Below are positions 17,001 to 29,595 of a DNA stretch of 64,000 nucleotides, one piece after another. This DNA comes from Shouchella sp047238345 (GTDB taxonomy: Bacteria; Bacillota; Bacilli; Bacillales; Bacillaceae_D). The stretch spans positions 2,976,001-3,040,000 of the forward strand of contig NZ_JBDFMQ010000001.1 of assembly GCF_047238345.1 (NCBI RefSeq). Direction: 5' to 3'. The position numbers and the translations under genes were made by a program. The notes beneath the pieces were generated by a model. That model ran no database searches and was not told where the DNA came from. It saw only the letters and a program-made list of their open reading frames with translations. Within the stretch, counting starts at the first letter, position 1. Every line of letters starts with the position of its first letter.

Positions 17001-17036
17001 GATTCTTTCAAAACTAAATCTAGAAATCAAACTCAA
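17001..17036 (-). other. 3' strand of 23S processing stem
   Basis: This segment is complementary to 20221-20254 on the other side of 23S, with few mismatches. In the precursor RNA the two would pair to loop out 23S for double-strand-specific RNase cleavage. Confidence 0.7.
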
Positions 17037-17050
17037 GTCAAGAAAAATTA

Positions 17051-19984
<2,934 letters not shown>

Positions 19985-20110
19985 ATTTTGACGTCAGATT
20001 AGCATCGAATCTCATCGTCTGGTTCCTGTCTTTCCGTCAGTCACGTAGAAAACTACGATCCTTCCATTAAGCATTTCCCATCCTCGATCTTCTCGCTTCT
20101 CTTTGTCAAT
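19985..20110 (-). repeat. rRNA spacer repeat, copy between tRNA-Ala and 23S
   Basis: About 126 nt related to the copies at 16843-16968 and 24783-24892. The minus strand has TTGACAAAGAGAAGCGAG, GATCGAGGATGGGAAATGCTT, a CGTAGTTTTCTACG hairpin and GTGACTGACGGAAAGACAGG. The TTGACA has no matching -10, so it is not a promoter. Confidence 0.75.
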
Positions 20111-20220
20111 CGTTGCTTCCGATTCCCGAAAGGGTTTCTTCGCAACTTGGTTAACCTAAAAGGTTTATGAATTCTTGACGTCTCGTTCAAACAGTTTAAA
20201 ACCGATGAACAAAACTTTAT

Positions 20221-20254
20221 TTGAGTTGATTTTAGATTTAGTTTTCAAAGAACC
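20221..20254 (-). other. 5' strand of 23S processing stem
   Basis: Minus strand begins GGTTCTTTGAAAACTAAATC and is complementary to 17001-17036. It contains the TTCTTTGAAAACT motif typical of Bacillus rRNA leaders. Confidence 0.7.
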
Positions 20255-20365
20255 ATGCCTACAGGATGTAGGTACCAGGCATCTAGCTTGGTTCTATACC
20301 CATCGCATTTTCTGAATCATTCATTCAGACATAAATAAAACCCTTATCAGGGGGTAATATTCGTT

Positions 20366-20441
20366 TGGTGGAGCCTAGCGGGATCGAACCGCTGACCTCC
20401 TGCGTGCAAAGCAGGCGCTCTCCCAGCTGAGCTAAGGCCCC
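20366..20441 (-). tRNA. tRNA-Ala (TGC)
   Basis: 76 nt including encoded CCA; starts GGGGCCTTAGCTCAGCTGGG, anticodon TGC in loop TTTGCAC. In the 16S-23S spacer. Confidence 0.97.
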
Positions 20442-20453
20442 GTTTCATTAAAA

Positions 20454-20530
<77 letters not shown>

Positions 20531-20548
20531 ATTTTAATAAGAAAGAAA

Positions 20549-20573
20549 GAGTTCTTTCAAAACTGAACAAAAG
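20549..20573 (-). other. 3' strand of 16S processing stem
   Basis: This 25-nt segment is complementary to 22323-22347 with one mismatch. The pair brackets 16S and should form the precursor stem cleaved by RNase III. A separate perfect 9-bp hairpin TATATGACC / GGTCATATA lies at 20585-20605. Confidence 0.75.
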
Positions 20574-20626
20574 ATCCGAAGCGTTATATGACCAACGGTC
20601 ATATATCGACTAGAGTAAATACTCCA

Positions 20627-22177
<1,551 letters not shown>

Positions 22178-22322
22178 AAGTGTTTTCTTACACACGGATG
22201 TGTTGACTTCGACGTTGCAACACGACGTTGCGGTCTTAGTCGAAGATCCTAAGCTGTTGCACATTTTTTAAAGCTGTGTCTAACTTCATTGACGAGATAC
22301 CTTGTATCTCTTTTACGCTTGG

Positions 22323-22347
22323 CTTTTGTTCAGTTTTCAAAGAACTC
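22323..22347 (-). other. 5' strand of 16S processing stem (leader)
   Basis: Minus strand GAGTTCTTTGAAAACTGAAC plus CAAAAG; complementary to 20549-20573. Located in the 16S leader downstream of the promoter. Confidence 0.75.
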
Positions 22348-22369
22348 GTTTTGTTTTAGCAACTTTTCT

Positions 22370-22398
22370 ATCATAATAACTGAAAGGAAAATTGTCAA
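22370..22398 (-). promoter_or_regulatory. rRNA operon promoter (sigma-A)
   Basis: Minus strand: -35 TTGACA (22398-22393), 17-nt spacer, -10 TATGAT (22375-22370). A near-consensus promoter about 190 nt before 16S and only 12 nt after the 3' end of tRNA-Ile. Confidence 0.9.
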
Positions 22399-22409
22399 CA
22401 CTTTTTTCA

Positions 22410-22486
<77 letters not shown>

Positions 22487-22509
22487 ATCAACTTATGGTG
22501 CTATAAGTA

Positions 22510-22583
22510 TGGAGCGGGTGATGAGAATCGAACTCACATCATCAGCTTGGAAGGCTGAGGTTTTACCACTAAACTACACCCGC
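22510..22583 (-). tRNA. tRNA-Gly (TCC)
   Basis: 74 nt with encoded CCA; GCGGGTGTAGTTTAGTGGT, anticodon TCC in loop CTTCCAA. Confidence 0.96.
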
Positions 22584-22605
22584 AAATATATTTTAAAGAA
22601 AAGAG

Positions 22606-22679
22606 TCGGGAAGACAGGATTTGAACCTGCGACCCCTTGGTCCCAAACCAAGTGCTCTACCAAGCTGAGCTACTTCCCG
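22606..22679 (-). tRNA. tRNA-Pro (TGG)
   Basis: 74 nt, CCA not encoded; CGGGAAGTAGCTCAGCTTGG, anticodon TGG in loop TTTGGGA. Confidence 0.96.
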
Positions 22680-22682
22680 TAA

Positions 22683-22759
<77 letters not shown>

Positions 22760-22797
22760 TTATTGTTTGCTTCACCGTCTCGTTGACGACAAATAGA

Positions 22798-22826
22798 AAT
22801 ATATCATAAATACTCGAACCGGACAA
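22798..22826 (-). promoter_or_regulatory. Promoter of tRNA-Arg-Pro-Gly-Ile cluster
   Basis: Minus strand: -35 TTGTCC (22826-22821), 17-nt spacer, -10 TATATT (22803-22798), 39 nt before tRNA-Arg. Confidence 0.7.
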
Positions 22827-22910
22827 TAGTTTTTTAAAAGAAAATTAAAGACAGAATCTTCCCCTGATTCAAGTATTACTTCTAACCCTTATTATAGACC
22901 AGTTTCAGAG

Positions 22911-22939
22911 TTGTCCATACTCTTTTGAGCAATTAAAAT
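22911..22939 (+). promoter_or_regulatory. Promoter of the polysaccharide deacetylase-like gene
   Basis: -35 TTGTCC (22911-22916), 17-nt spacer, -10 TAAAAT (22934-22939), 32 nt before the ATG. Confidence 0.6.
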
Positions 22940-22970
22940 AAACATATAGTCAAATTGAAAGGATAACTCT

Positions 22971-23837
22971 ATGAATTATATTAAACCACTTACACTGACA
23001 GTTTCATGTTTACTATTCGCAAGTTGCACTTCTAACTTGGACAACACTCAAGTGACTTCTCTCTCGGTTAAATCCCCAACAATCATCGAAAGAAGTACAG
23101 CCACTCCTTCTTTTTTACAAAGTCTAGATAGAGATCAATTTGACTTAAATGCTTATCAAGATCAAGCACCAACTGAATGGGGAGAATTTATTTCAGGGGT
23201 CAAAACAAAACTAGATACATCTGAAAAGGTCATCGCCTTAACACTTGATGCTTGTGGAGGTGAACACGGTAGTCAATATGATGAGGAATTAATCAATTAT
23301 TTAATTGAGCATAGAATTCCAGCGACCTTATTTATTAATGCGCGCTGGATTAATCATAACTCCGACCAATTTCTAAAGTTAGCGAACCATCCATTGTTTC
23401 AAATTGAGAATCACGGAACAGAACATAAGCCTCTTTCAGTGAATGGGGAGGTAGCTTGGGGTATCAAGGGAACACATTCTATAGAAGAAGCTCATCTAGA
23501 AGTCATGACCAATCATCAACTCATTACTGAAACGACAGGCAAGGAACCAACCATGTTCCGTCCTGGCACTGCTTATTTTGACGATGTTACTGTCTACATG
23601 CTCAATGATTTAAACATAATACCGGTCAATTATTCCATATTAGGTGATGCAGGTGCTACTTACACGCCAAATCAAGTGGCTGATGCACTCGTTAACCAAG
23701 CTGAACCAGGCGCAATTGCTTTGCTACACATGAATCAACCGAATAGCGGAACCGCCGAAGGGCTAAAAGAAGCCATTCCTCTATTACTTGACCAAGGCTA
23801 TTCTTTTGTTAACCTTAGCGACTACCCATTAAAGTAG
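22971..23837 (+). CDS. Polysaccharide deacetylase (NodB) family lipoprotein
   Basis: Secreted, membrane-anchored NodB-fold protein of 288 aa with signal peptide and lipobox FASC. The NodB motif 1 is present as LTLDACGG (about residues 87-94): the first Asp is kept, but the usual second Asp is Ala. Motif 2 is seen as ENHGTEHKPL with both metal-binding His, and motif 3 as FRPGTAYFD. The changed motif 1 recurs in a NodB subgroup, so loss of activity should not be assumed. Substrate unknown; a cell-wall glycan is likely. AAAGGA precedes the ATG. Confidence 0.82.
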   Translation: MNYIKPLTLTVSCLLFASCTSNLDNTQVTSLSVKSPTIIERSTATPSFLQSLDRDQFDLNAYQDQAPTEWGEFISGVKTKLDTSEKVIALTLDACGGEHGSQYDEELINYLIEHRIPATLFINARWINHNSDQFLKLANHPLFQIENHGTEHKPLSVNGEVAWGIKGTHSIEEAHLEVMTNHQLITETTGKEPTMFRPGTAYFDDVTVYMLNDLNIIPVNYSILGDAGATYTPNQVADALVNQAEPGAIALLHMNQPNSGTAEGLKEAIPLLLDQGYSFVNLSDYPLK

Positions 23838-23843
23838 ATTGCC

Positions 23844-24197
23844 TCATCCCCACTTTAAAACAACGGACAAGGAGCAACAACTTTCACCTTCATTCATACC
23901 AGGAGACTGCATTTGAAACACAACTCCTGTGGGGGAGTATTGTATATTCGTCACCACGGTCAAACCTGGTATGGACTTAATTAGTTGGTCCACAAGAGGT
24001 TGGTTGCTTTTCTGAGCAGCATCCATTAATTGATATGAAAATTGCTTATCTTCAAGTCTCGACATTAATAATTGGCTTTGTTTTAATAAATACTCAAACT
24101 GATGAACCGACTGAGATAACGTGGTCGTATCAATGGCCGGTAATGACCTCATTGGCATATGGTTCATGTAGCCACGATGAAAATAAGGATTAGTCAC
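23844..24197 (-). CDS. Conserved-looking hypothetical protein, 117 aa
   Basis: Not recognised. The N-terminus is rich in Met, His, Tyr and Pro (MTNPYFHRGYMNHMPM), followed by a helical, Gln/Leu-rich middle (about residues 28-75) and a C-terminal part with GVVFQMQSP and a CCSLSVVLKWG end. No signal peptide or membrane helix. The aromatic and Met-rich start resembles some spore-associated proteins, but that is only an impression. It converges with the deacetylase gene with a 6-nt gap; no clear Shine-Dalgarno was confirmed beyond AAGGTGAC. Confidence 0.6.
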   Translation of the reverse strand: MTNPYFHRGYMNHMPMRSLPAIDTTTLSQSVHQFEYLLKQSQLLMSRLEDKQFSYQLMDAAQKSNQPLVDQLIKSIPGLTVVTNIQYSPTGVVFQMQSPGMNEGESCCSLSVVLKWG

Positions 24198-24331
24198 CTT
24201 CTATCACTCCTTCTCATTTATCATACTCTATGCGAAGGCGTGCTCAGTTGAGCCAGTATTCCCTATCTTTAATCGATCGTCATTAAGACAAACACCACTA
24301 CATTAAACATGACCTTTATTTTTAGAATCAC

Positions 24332-24367
24332 AATACAAAAAGTACCAAGACGACTTGTCTTGGTACT
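24332..24367 (-). terminator. Terminator of the second tRNA cluster
   Basis: Minus strand: AGTACCAAGAC, 5-nt loop, GTCTTGGTACT, then TTTTTGTATT. It follows tRNA-Leu(GAG). Confidence 0.88.
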
Positions 24368-24384
24368 CGTAACTTTAACTATTA

Positions 24385-24469
<85 letters not shown>

Positions 24470-24478
24470 TCATTGAAT

Positions 24479-24503
24479 AAAAAAAGCACTTTTTAAAAAG
24501 TGC
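24479..24503 (-). terminator. Terminator-like hairpin inside the tRNA array
   Basis: Minus strand: GCACTTTTTAAAAAGTGC followed by seven Ts, directly at the 3' end of tRNA-Leu(TAG) and before tRNA-Leu(GAG). It may attenuate the last tRNA or simply aid 3' processing. Confidence 0.45.
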
Positions 24504-24583
24504 GGGTGAAGGGACTTGAACCCCCACGTCATAAAGACACTAGATCCTAAGTCTAGCGCGTCTGCCAATTCCGCCACACCCGC
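24501..24583 (-). tRNA. tRNA-Leu (TAG)
   Basis: 83 nt with long variable arm; GCGGGTGTGGCGGAATTGGC, anticodon TAG in loop CTTAGGA. CCA not encoded. Confidence 0.95.
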
Positions 24584-24603
24584 GAAAAAACAAAATAATA
24601 TAA

Positions 24604-24680
24604 TGGCGGTCCGGACGGGACTCGAACCCGCGACCTCCTGCGTGACAGGCAGGCATTCTAACCAACTGAACTACCGGACC
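24604..24680 (-). tRNA. tRNA-Asp (GTC)
   Basis: 77 nt with CCA; GGTCCGGTAGTTCAGTTGGT, anticodon GTC. Confidence 0.96.
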
Positions 24681-24688
24681 AATATACA

Positions 24689-24764
24689 TGGTGGAGGATG
24701 ACGGGATCGAACCGCCGACCCCCTGCTTGTAAGGCAGGTGCTCTCCCAGCTGAGCTAATCCTCC
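24689..24764 (-). tRNA. tRNA-Val (TAC)
   Basis: 76 nt with CCA; GGAGGATTAGCTCAGCTGGG, anticodon TAC. Confidence 0.96.
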
Positions 24765-24782
24765 AAATATGACTTTAGATAA

Positions 24783-24892
24783 CCTTCGTATTTTTTCGTC
24801 CAATTCATGTCTTTCAGTCAGTCATGTACAGTTGTACACTCTCTCCTTCAAGCATTTCTTGTCCTCAATCTACTCGATTCTCTTTGTCAATT
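24783..24892 (-). repeat. rRNA spacer repeat, copy inside tRNA array
   Basis: About 110 nt between tRNA-Val and tRNA-Glu, related to the two copies flanking 23S. Minus strand shares ATTGACAAAGAGAA.CGAG, GAAATGCTT.A.GGA, TGACTGAC.GAAAGACA. The central hairpin here is GTACAACTGTAC. A piece of rRNA spacer away from rRNA suggests past rearrangement. Confidence 0.75.
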
Positions 24893-24943
24893 TTCAACTT
24901 TAGATAAACTTAAAGGTTATCTAATTTACTAAAACAATCGTGT

Positions 24944-25018
24944 TGGTGACCCGTACGGGATTCGAACCCGTGTTACCGCCGTGAAAGGGCGGTGTCTTAA
25001 CCGCTTGACCAACGGGCC
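24944..25018 (-). tRNA. tRNA-Glu (TTC)
   Basis: 75 nt with CCA; GGCCCGTTGGTCAAGCGGTT, anticodon TTC. Confidence 0.96.
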
Positions 25019-25029
25019 ATTTATAAAAA

Positions 25030-25120
25030 TGGCGGAGAAGGAGGGATTTGAACCCTCGCGCCGCTTACACGACCTACACCCTTAGCAGGGGCGCCCCTTC
25101 AGCCACTTGGGTACTTCTCC
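25030..25120 (-). tRNA. tRNA-Ser (GCT)
   Basis: 91 nt with long variable arm and CCA; GGAGAAGTACCCAAGTGGCT, anticodon GCT. Confidence 0.96.
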
Positions 25121-25121
25121 A

Positions 25122-25196
25122 TGGCTCCACAGGCAGGATTCGAACCTGCGACCGATCGGTTAACAGCCGATAGCTCTACCACTGAGCTACTGTGGA
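25122..25196 (-). tRNA. tRNA-Asn (GTT)
   Basis: 75 nt with CCA; TCCACAGTAGCTCAGTGGTA, anticodon GTT. First tRNA of the seven-gene cluster. Confidence 0.96.
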
Positions 25197-25233
25197 ATAT
25201 GTAAAAATCGCTTGTCTCCTTAGCGACTTCTAT

Positions 25234-25263
25234 AATATATCATAAGCCACTAATTAAGTGCAA
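25234..25263 (-). promoter_or_regulatory. Promoter of Asn-Ser-Glu-Val-Asp-Leu-Leu tRNA cluster
   Basis: Minus strand: -35 TTGCAC (25263-25258), 18-nt spacer, -10 TATATT (25239-25234). Confidence 0.6.
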
Positions 25264-25270
25264 GACTTTT

Positions 25271-25717
25271 TTATGATAAAAATGCAAGTTTTCCTTTACA
25301 TACTCCACATACATATTTGGATTGATTCACTTTTCTTTTTCTATAATATTTCTGTGTACACGACATACATTGATACACTAAGAAAGATGGGCTTTTCTCT
25401 TCTTTTACCGAACGACAAAAGCGCGGCGCACCAACTTTTTTCAGCAGTTGTTTGAAATCTTGATCGCCGTGGCGATAGCCCTTGCCTAACAAATGTAGGT
25501 GGTAATGGCATAATTCGTGCTTAATAATGCCGATAAGCTCTTCTTTTCCATACTTCAGGAAATGTTTTTCGTTTAATTCAATATGGTGGCTTGAGAGTAA
25601 ATAGCGTCCTCCTGTTGTACGTAATCGTCCATTAAACATCGCCTTATGTTTAAAAGGAAGACCAAAATAGGAGTGAGATAATTCTTCAGTTAATCGCTGT
25701 AATTCTTCGTTTGTCAT
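25271..25717 (-). CDS. SprT-like zinc metallopeptidase family protein
   Basis: 148-aa SprT-like protein (B. subtilis YdcK type). The zincin motif HELCHYHLH is at about residues 66-74, with a further His near KGYRHGDQDF. A C-terminal zinc ribbon has two Cys pairs, CMSC and CGVC. The eukaryotic relative Spartan degrades DNA-protein crosslinks; the bacterial role is unproven. In B. subtilis this gene also neighbours cmpA and tex, which matches the order here. Confidence 0.9.
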   Translation of the reverse strand: MTNEELQRLTEELSHSYFGLPFKHKAMFNGRLRTTGGRYLLSSHHIELNEKHFLKYGKEELIGIIKHELCHYHLHLLGKGYRHGDQDFKQLLKKVGAPRFCRSVKEEKSPSFLVYQCMSCTQKYYRKRKVNQSKYVCGVCKGKLAFLS

Positions 25718-25797
25718 AACGCCTCCTAAAAATAATCATCAACACTGACAAACCCGCAGGCATATACTATTTGAAAAGCGGAAGGAGCGATTTCGTT

Positions 25798-25935
25798 TTG
25801 CCAACTTGGCTTCAAAATCAATTAAAAAAAGCATATAACGAAAAAAATCGTCACCAAATTAAAGTACTTAATCAGTGCTGGTTTTATTATAGATCGACGG
25901 CGCAAAGCCGCTTTACGAATAAGAAGACCATTTAA
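25798..25935 (+). CDS. cmpA: Cortex morphogenetic protein CmpA
   Basis: Small sporulation protein that links coat and cortex assembly by promoting ClpXP turnover of SpoIVA. The 45-aa product starts MPTWLQNQLKKAY and contains QIKVLNQCWFYYR, which matches the core CmpA pattern (MPNWL... QIKLLNQCWYFYR in B. subtilis, 37 aa, recalled). The C-terminal tail here is longer. The start is TTG at 25798 with AAGGAG upstream. A CATATACT element at 25761-25768 could be a sigma-E -10, but the -35 is unclear. Location between sprT-like and tex agrees with B. subtilis. Confidence 0.85.
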   Translation: MPTWLQNQLKKAYNEKNRHQIKVLNQCWFYYRSTAQSRFTNKKTI

Positions 25936-25946
25936 ATGGTACCACA

Positions 25947-25975
25947 AAAAAAGGAGAGCCGTCATGCTCTCCTCA
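25947..25975 (-). terminator. Terminator after tex
   Basis: Minus strand: GGAGAGC, 6-nt loop, GCTCTCC followed by TTTTTTTG. It lies between convergent cmpA and tex. Confidence 0.85.
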
Positions 25976-25981
25976 TTTATT

Positions 25982-28132
25982 TTATGGTTGCTTCATCGTA
26001 AGTCCAATGCGCTCTTTCTCATAATCAATGGTTTCAACCCAGACTGTCACGATTTCTCCTATGGATACAACATCCAGTGGGTGTTTCACGAAACGATTCG
26101 CTAATTTAGAGATGTGAACAAGCCCATCTTGTTTAACCCCTATATCGATAAAAGCACCAAAATCGACGATATTTCGGACAGTCCCCTGTAGTTCCATTCC
26201 TTTTTCTAGATCTTCCATTTTTAAAACATCTTGCTTTAGCTGGGGCGCCGTTACTTCGTCCCTCGGATCTCGATTCGGACGGATAAACGCATCTAATAAA
26301 TCTTCAAGCGTATGGTGACCAATATCCAGTGATTGTTGCAATTCTTCTTTTCGTACCCCGTTCACTTTTTCTTTTAAATCATTGCTTCCAATTTCATGAA
26401 CGGTTGCCTTAAGTGTCTCTAAAATCGTGTTTGCTTCTGAATAACTTTCTGGATGGATCGCTGTTGCATCGAGCGGATTTTTCCCACCAGCAATACGTAG
26501 GAACCCAACAGCTTGCTCTAACGATTTTTTTCCTAACCTCGGAACTTTCTTTAATTCCACTCGGCTCACAAATGCACCATTTTCATTACGGTAATTTGCA
26601 ATATTTGTTGCTTGCGTTTTATTTAACCCTGACACATAAGATAATAAAGCTGCTGAAGCGGTATTTACATTGACACCAACCCGGTTTACAACCGTTTCTA
26701 CAGTAAATCGAAGAGATTCGTTTAACTTCTTTTGCGTCACATCATGTTGATATTGCCCGACCCCAACTGATTTCGGGTCAATTTTCACTAACTCTGCTAG
26801 CGGATCCTGAAGCCTTCGCGCTATTGAAATCGCACTCCTTTGCTCCACTTGCAGTTCAGGAAACTCATTACGAGCTAATTCGGAAGCAGAATAGACGCTT
26901 GCCCCGGCTTCATTTACGATGACATAAAAAACGGTATCTTTTACATCCTTCAATACACTAGCGACAAATTGTTCCGTTTCTCTTGACGCTGTACCATTCC
27001 CAATCGCAACCATTTTGACCTGGTATTTTGTAATAAGGTTTCGAACGACCTCTGCCGCTTCTTTTTCTTTATGATGCGGCGCCGTTGGATATATAACGCC
27101 AATATCTAGAGGTTTGCCGGTATCGTCTATAACCGCCCATTTGCAGCCTGTCCGAAAAGCAGGGTCAATGCCAAGTATGACTTGCTCTTTCATTGGAGGT
27201 TGTAACAATAATTGCTTTAAATTCTCTGCAAAAATCGAAATGGCTTGCTCTTCCGCCACTTCAGTTAAGCGATTTCGCACTTCCCTCTCAATAGAAGGTT
27301 CAATTAACCTTGTGTAAGCATCTGTTATTGCTGCTTCAATTACTGGTACAACTGGAGAACCGTGTTTTCGAATAAACAAACGTTCCACTTTTTCAATAAA
27401 CGCTTCTTTCGGAAACGATAAGCCAACTTTAAGGACATTTTCTTTCTCACCACGATTTAAAGCTAACGTTCGATGCGGCACAATGGTTTTGACAGATTCC
27501 TGATACTCGTAATAATGGCTAAACACACCTTTCTCGTCTTCAGCACCCTTCTTCAATTCGGCTGTAATAAGTCCCTCTTTCATTGCTGCAGCTCTTAATG
27601 CCTCTCTTACTTTTGGGTCTTCAGCAACAATTTCGGCAACAATATCATTTACGCCTGCAAGGACATCCTCAACCGTATTCAACTCTTGTTCTACATTTAT
27701 ATAAGATTGCGCTTCTTTTTCGATTTGAAACGAACTTGGGTATGTCAACATCGTCGTGGCTAATGGTTCTAAGCCTTTCTCTTTTGCAATCGTCGCCTTG
27801 GTTCGTCTTTTTTGACGATATGGCCGGTATAAATCCTCTACTTGTTGAAGCTGTGTTGCGCTCGTTATTTTCTTTTCTAATTCTGTTGTTAATTTATCTT
27901 GTTCTGCAATTAAGCGAACCACTTCATCTTTTCGTTCCGAGAGATTTTTTTCATAGTCGTATGTATCAGCAATTGATTTAATTTGAACTTCGTCTAACGC
28001 ACCTGTTTGTTCCTTACGATAGCGTGCGATAAAAGGAACCGTATTCCCTTCTTGCAATAAGGAGACGACATTCTGAACTTGCTTAACTGATAAATTTGTT
28101 TTTTTAACGGTTTGATTAATCCATTGTTCCAA
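25982..28132 (-). CDS. tex: Tex family RNA-binding transcription accessory protein
   Basis: Large nucleic-acid-binding protein, about 716 aa, related to eukaryotic Spt6. Domains in order: N-terminal Tex region, YqgF-like RNase H fold (VILGIDPAFRTGCKWAVID), helix-hairpin-helix pair (NVNTASAALLSYVSGL and ARLGKK-like repeats), and a C-terminal S1 domain (GMELQGTVRNIVDFGAFIDIGV). The frame is open to 28174, but AAAGGAGG at about 28147-28142 favours a TTG at 28132, giving MEQWINQTVKK. Role inferred from Pseudomonas and Bordetella Tex. It follows the sigB operon, from which a terminator separates it. Confidence 0.93.
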   Translation of the reverse strand: MEQWINQTVKKTNLSVKQVQNVVSLLQEGNTVPFIARYRKEQTGALDEVQIKSIADTYDYEKNLSERKDEVVRLIAEQDKLTTELEKKITSATQLQQVEDLYRPYRQKRRTKATIAKEKGLEPLATTMLTYPSSFQIEKEAQSYINVEQELNTVEDVLAGVNDIVAEIVAEDPKVREALRAAAMKEGLITAELKKGAEDEKGVFSHYYEYQESVKTIVPHRTLALNRGEKENVLKVGLSFPKEAFIEKVERLFIRKHGSPVVPVIEAAITDAYTRLIEPSIEREVRNRLTEVAEEQAISIFAENLKQLLLQPPMKEQVILGIDPAFRTGCKWAVIDDTGKPLDIGVIYPTAPHHKEKEAAEVVRNLITKYQVKMVAIGNGTASRETEQFVASVLKDVKDTVFYVIVNEAGASVYSASELARNEFPELQVEQRSAISIARRLQDPLAELVKIDPKSVGVGQYQHDVTQKKLNESLRFTVETVVNRVGVNVNTASAALLSYVSGLNKTQATNIANYRNENGAFVSRVELKKVPRLGKKSLEQAVGFLRIAGGKNPLDATAIHPESYSEANTILETLKATVHEIGSNDLKEKVNGVRKEELQQSLDIGHHTLEDLLDAFIRPNRDPRDEVTAPQLKQDVLKMEDLEKGMELQGTVRNIVDFGAFIDIGVKQDGLVHISKLANRFVKHPLDVVSIGEIVTVWVETIDYEKERIGLTMKQP

Positions 28133-28179
28133 TACGTACTTCCTCCTTTTTTCCACACTTTCACCATTTATCATAACAT

Positions 28180-28219
28180 AAAAAAATAAGCAGCTGATTT
28201 ATGCAATCCCTGCTTATTT
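28180..28219 (-). terminator. Terminator of the sigB operon
   Basis: Minus strand: AAATAAGCAG, 16-nt loop, CTGCTTATTT followed by Ts; overlaps the rsbX stop codon. Confidence 0.75.
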
Positions 28220-28810
28220 TAAATTACCTACCATAAGTGTAGCATCATCTTTGTTACTATAAAAATCACCGTGCAATAAATTATCGCTAACTGAACAGGA
28301 AGGCACTTTGTACTGATGCAGTTTAGGTACTTGCTCAATTCCATCAGAGTACATAACAAATCTTGAACCTGGTTTGTAACTAAACTGTTCGCTACTTAGC
28401 TTTTGCACACGTCCACATAAGTATCCTCTTTTTGGTAATGGTTGAACAACCGTTCCATCTGGTTGATAAAGGATAAACCCAATGTTGCCAAAGTTTGAAT
28501 ACGTTAAAGTTGAGGCTTCGTAGTCAATTCTTAGTAGCGTAATAACTGCGCCTCTTTCATTCGTAAGATACTCATTGCAATGCTCGAGAATCTGTTGTGC
28601 GTCTTCGCCTTGATGATCTTGAATGGCACGAATCGCTTTCTCCGCTGAAAGGTGCGCCCCCTTGCCACTTCCAAGGCCATCGATCACAGCACAAATCGTG
28701 TACGTATCTGCCTGTAGCACAATATGGCCATCGCCACACACAGTATTTCCCGGCTTTGTTTTCTGTACGGTTGCCACATCGATATGATGATCTTTATAAT
28801 ATGTGACCAT
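28214..28810 (-). CDS. rsbX: Phosphoserine phosphatase RsbX
   Basis: PP2C-type phosphatase, 198 aa, that dephosphorylates RsbS and RsbR and so dampens the environmental stress signal. Motifs include CAVIDGLGSGKGA (metal Asp), FVMYSDGIEQV and NKDDATLMV at the C-terminus. It is the last gene of the sigB operon, overlapping sigB by one base (TAATG), matching the B. subtilis order. Confidence 0.93.
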   Translation of the reverse strand: MVTYYKDHHIDVATVQKTKPGNTVCGDGHIVLQADTYTICAVIDGLGSGKGAHLSAEKAIRAIQDHQGEDAQQILEHCNEYLTNERGAVITLLRIDYEASTLTYSNFGNIGFILYQPDGTVVQPLPKRGYLCGRVQKLSSEQFSYKPGSRFVMYSDGIEQVPKLHQYKVPSCSVSDNLLHGDFYSNKDDATLMVGNLK

Positions 28811-29595
28811 TAGAAAATCTCCGTTGGCTCTATTCGAATGGAATCGCGGAGTTTTTGTAACGCGCGTCGTTGCAAACGGGATACGTGCATTTGTGAAATT
28901 CCTAATTTTTCTCCCGTTTCTTTCTGGCTAAGATTCTCATAATACGTGCATTGCAAAATTTCTTTTTCACGTTCATTTAAAACCTGAAATGCTTTTTCCA
29001 ACAACATTTTTTGATCAGCTTGTTCATAGCCATCATCATCATTCCCTACTAGATCAAGGAGCGTAACTTCTCCACCTTCTTGATCTGCTTCTAGCGAACG
29101 ATTTACAGAAAGAGCTTGATAACTCTTGCTCATCTCCATTGTTTCGAGTACTTCTTCTTCGCCAACTTCGAGGTACTGAGCAATCTCATGCACATAAGGA
29201 GAACGCTGAAGTTCAATCGTTAGCGCATCAGCAGCTTTCTTTATCTTAGGACCAAGTTCTTTAATTCTTCGTGGAACATGGACACTCCAAGTTTTATCAC
29301 GGATAAAACGCTTGATTTCCCCTACAATAGTGGGTACGGCAAAAGATTCAAAACTTCTTCCGTATTCTTCATTATAGCGGTTTAAAGCCGCAAGTAATCC
29401 AACCATTCCAACTTGGAAGAGATCTTCGTCGTATTCTCTACCCTTTGAAAATTTTCGAGATAAAGAACGAACAAGTGCCTCAAAATGTTTCACAAGGCGG
29501 ACTTGAACTTCTTCATTTTTTGTGCGTTGATATTCCTCTATCCACTGATAAATTTCATCCTTATTCTGATTGTAAGGAAGAGATTCCGTCGACAC
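28810..29595 (-). CDS. sigB: RNA polymerase sigma factor SigB
   Basis: General stress sigma factor, 261 aa. Region 2 is seen as YDEDLFQVGMVGLLAALNRYNEEYGRSFE, followed by KRFIRDKTWSVHVPRRIKELGPKI (region 3) and the region 4 HTH KETGEKLGISQMHVSRLQRRAL. These match SigB rather than SigF/G. The GTG start lies within the rsbW end (35-nt overlap), suggesting translational coupling. Held inactive by RsbW and released when RsbV is dephosphorylated. Confidence 0.96.
   Translation of the reverse strand: MSTESLPYNQNKDEIYQWIEEYQRTKNEEVQVRLVKHFEALVRSLSRKFSKGREYDEDLFQVGMVGLLAALNRYNEEYGRSFESFAVPTIVGEIKRFIRDKTWSVHVPRRIKELGPKIKKAADALTIELQRSPYVHEIAQYLEVGEEEVLETMEMSKSYQALSVNRSLEADQEGGEVTLLDLVGNDDDGYEQADQKMLLEKAFQVLNEREKEILQCTYYENLSQKETGEKLGISQMHVSRLQRRALQKLRDSIRIEPTEIF

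Noticed and set aside
20104..20109. TTGACA in the spacer repeats as a promoter
   Set aside because: No -10 element at proper distance in any of the three copies.
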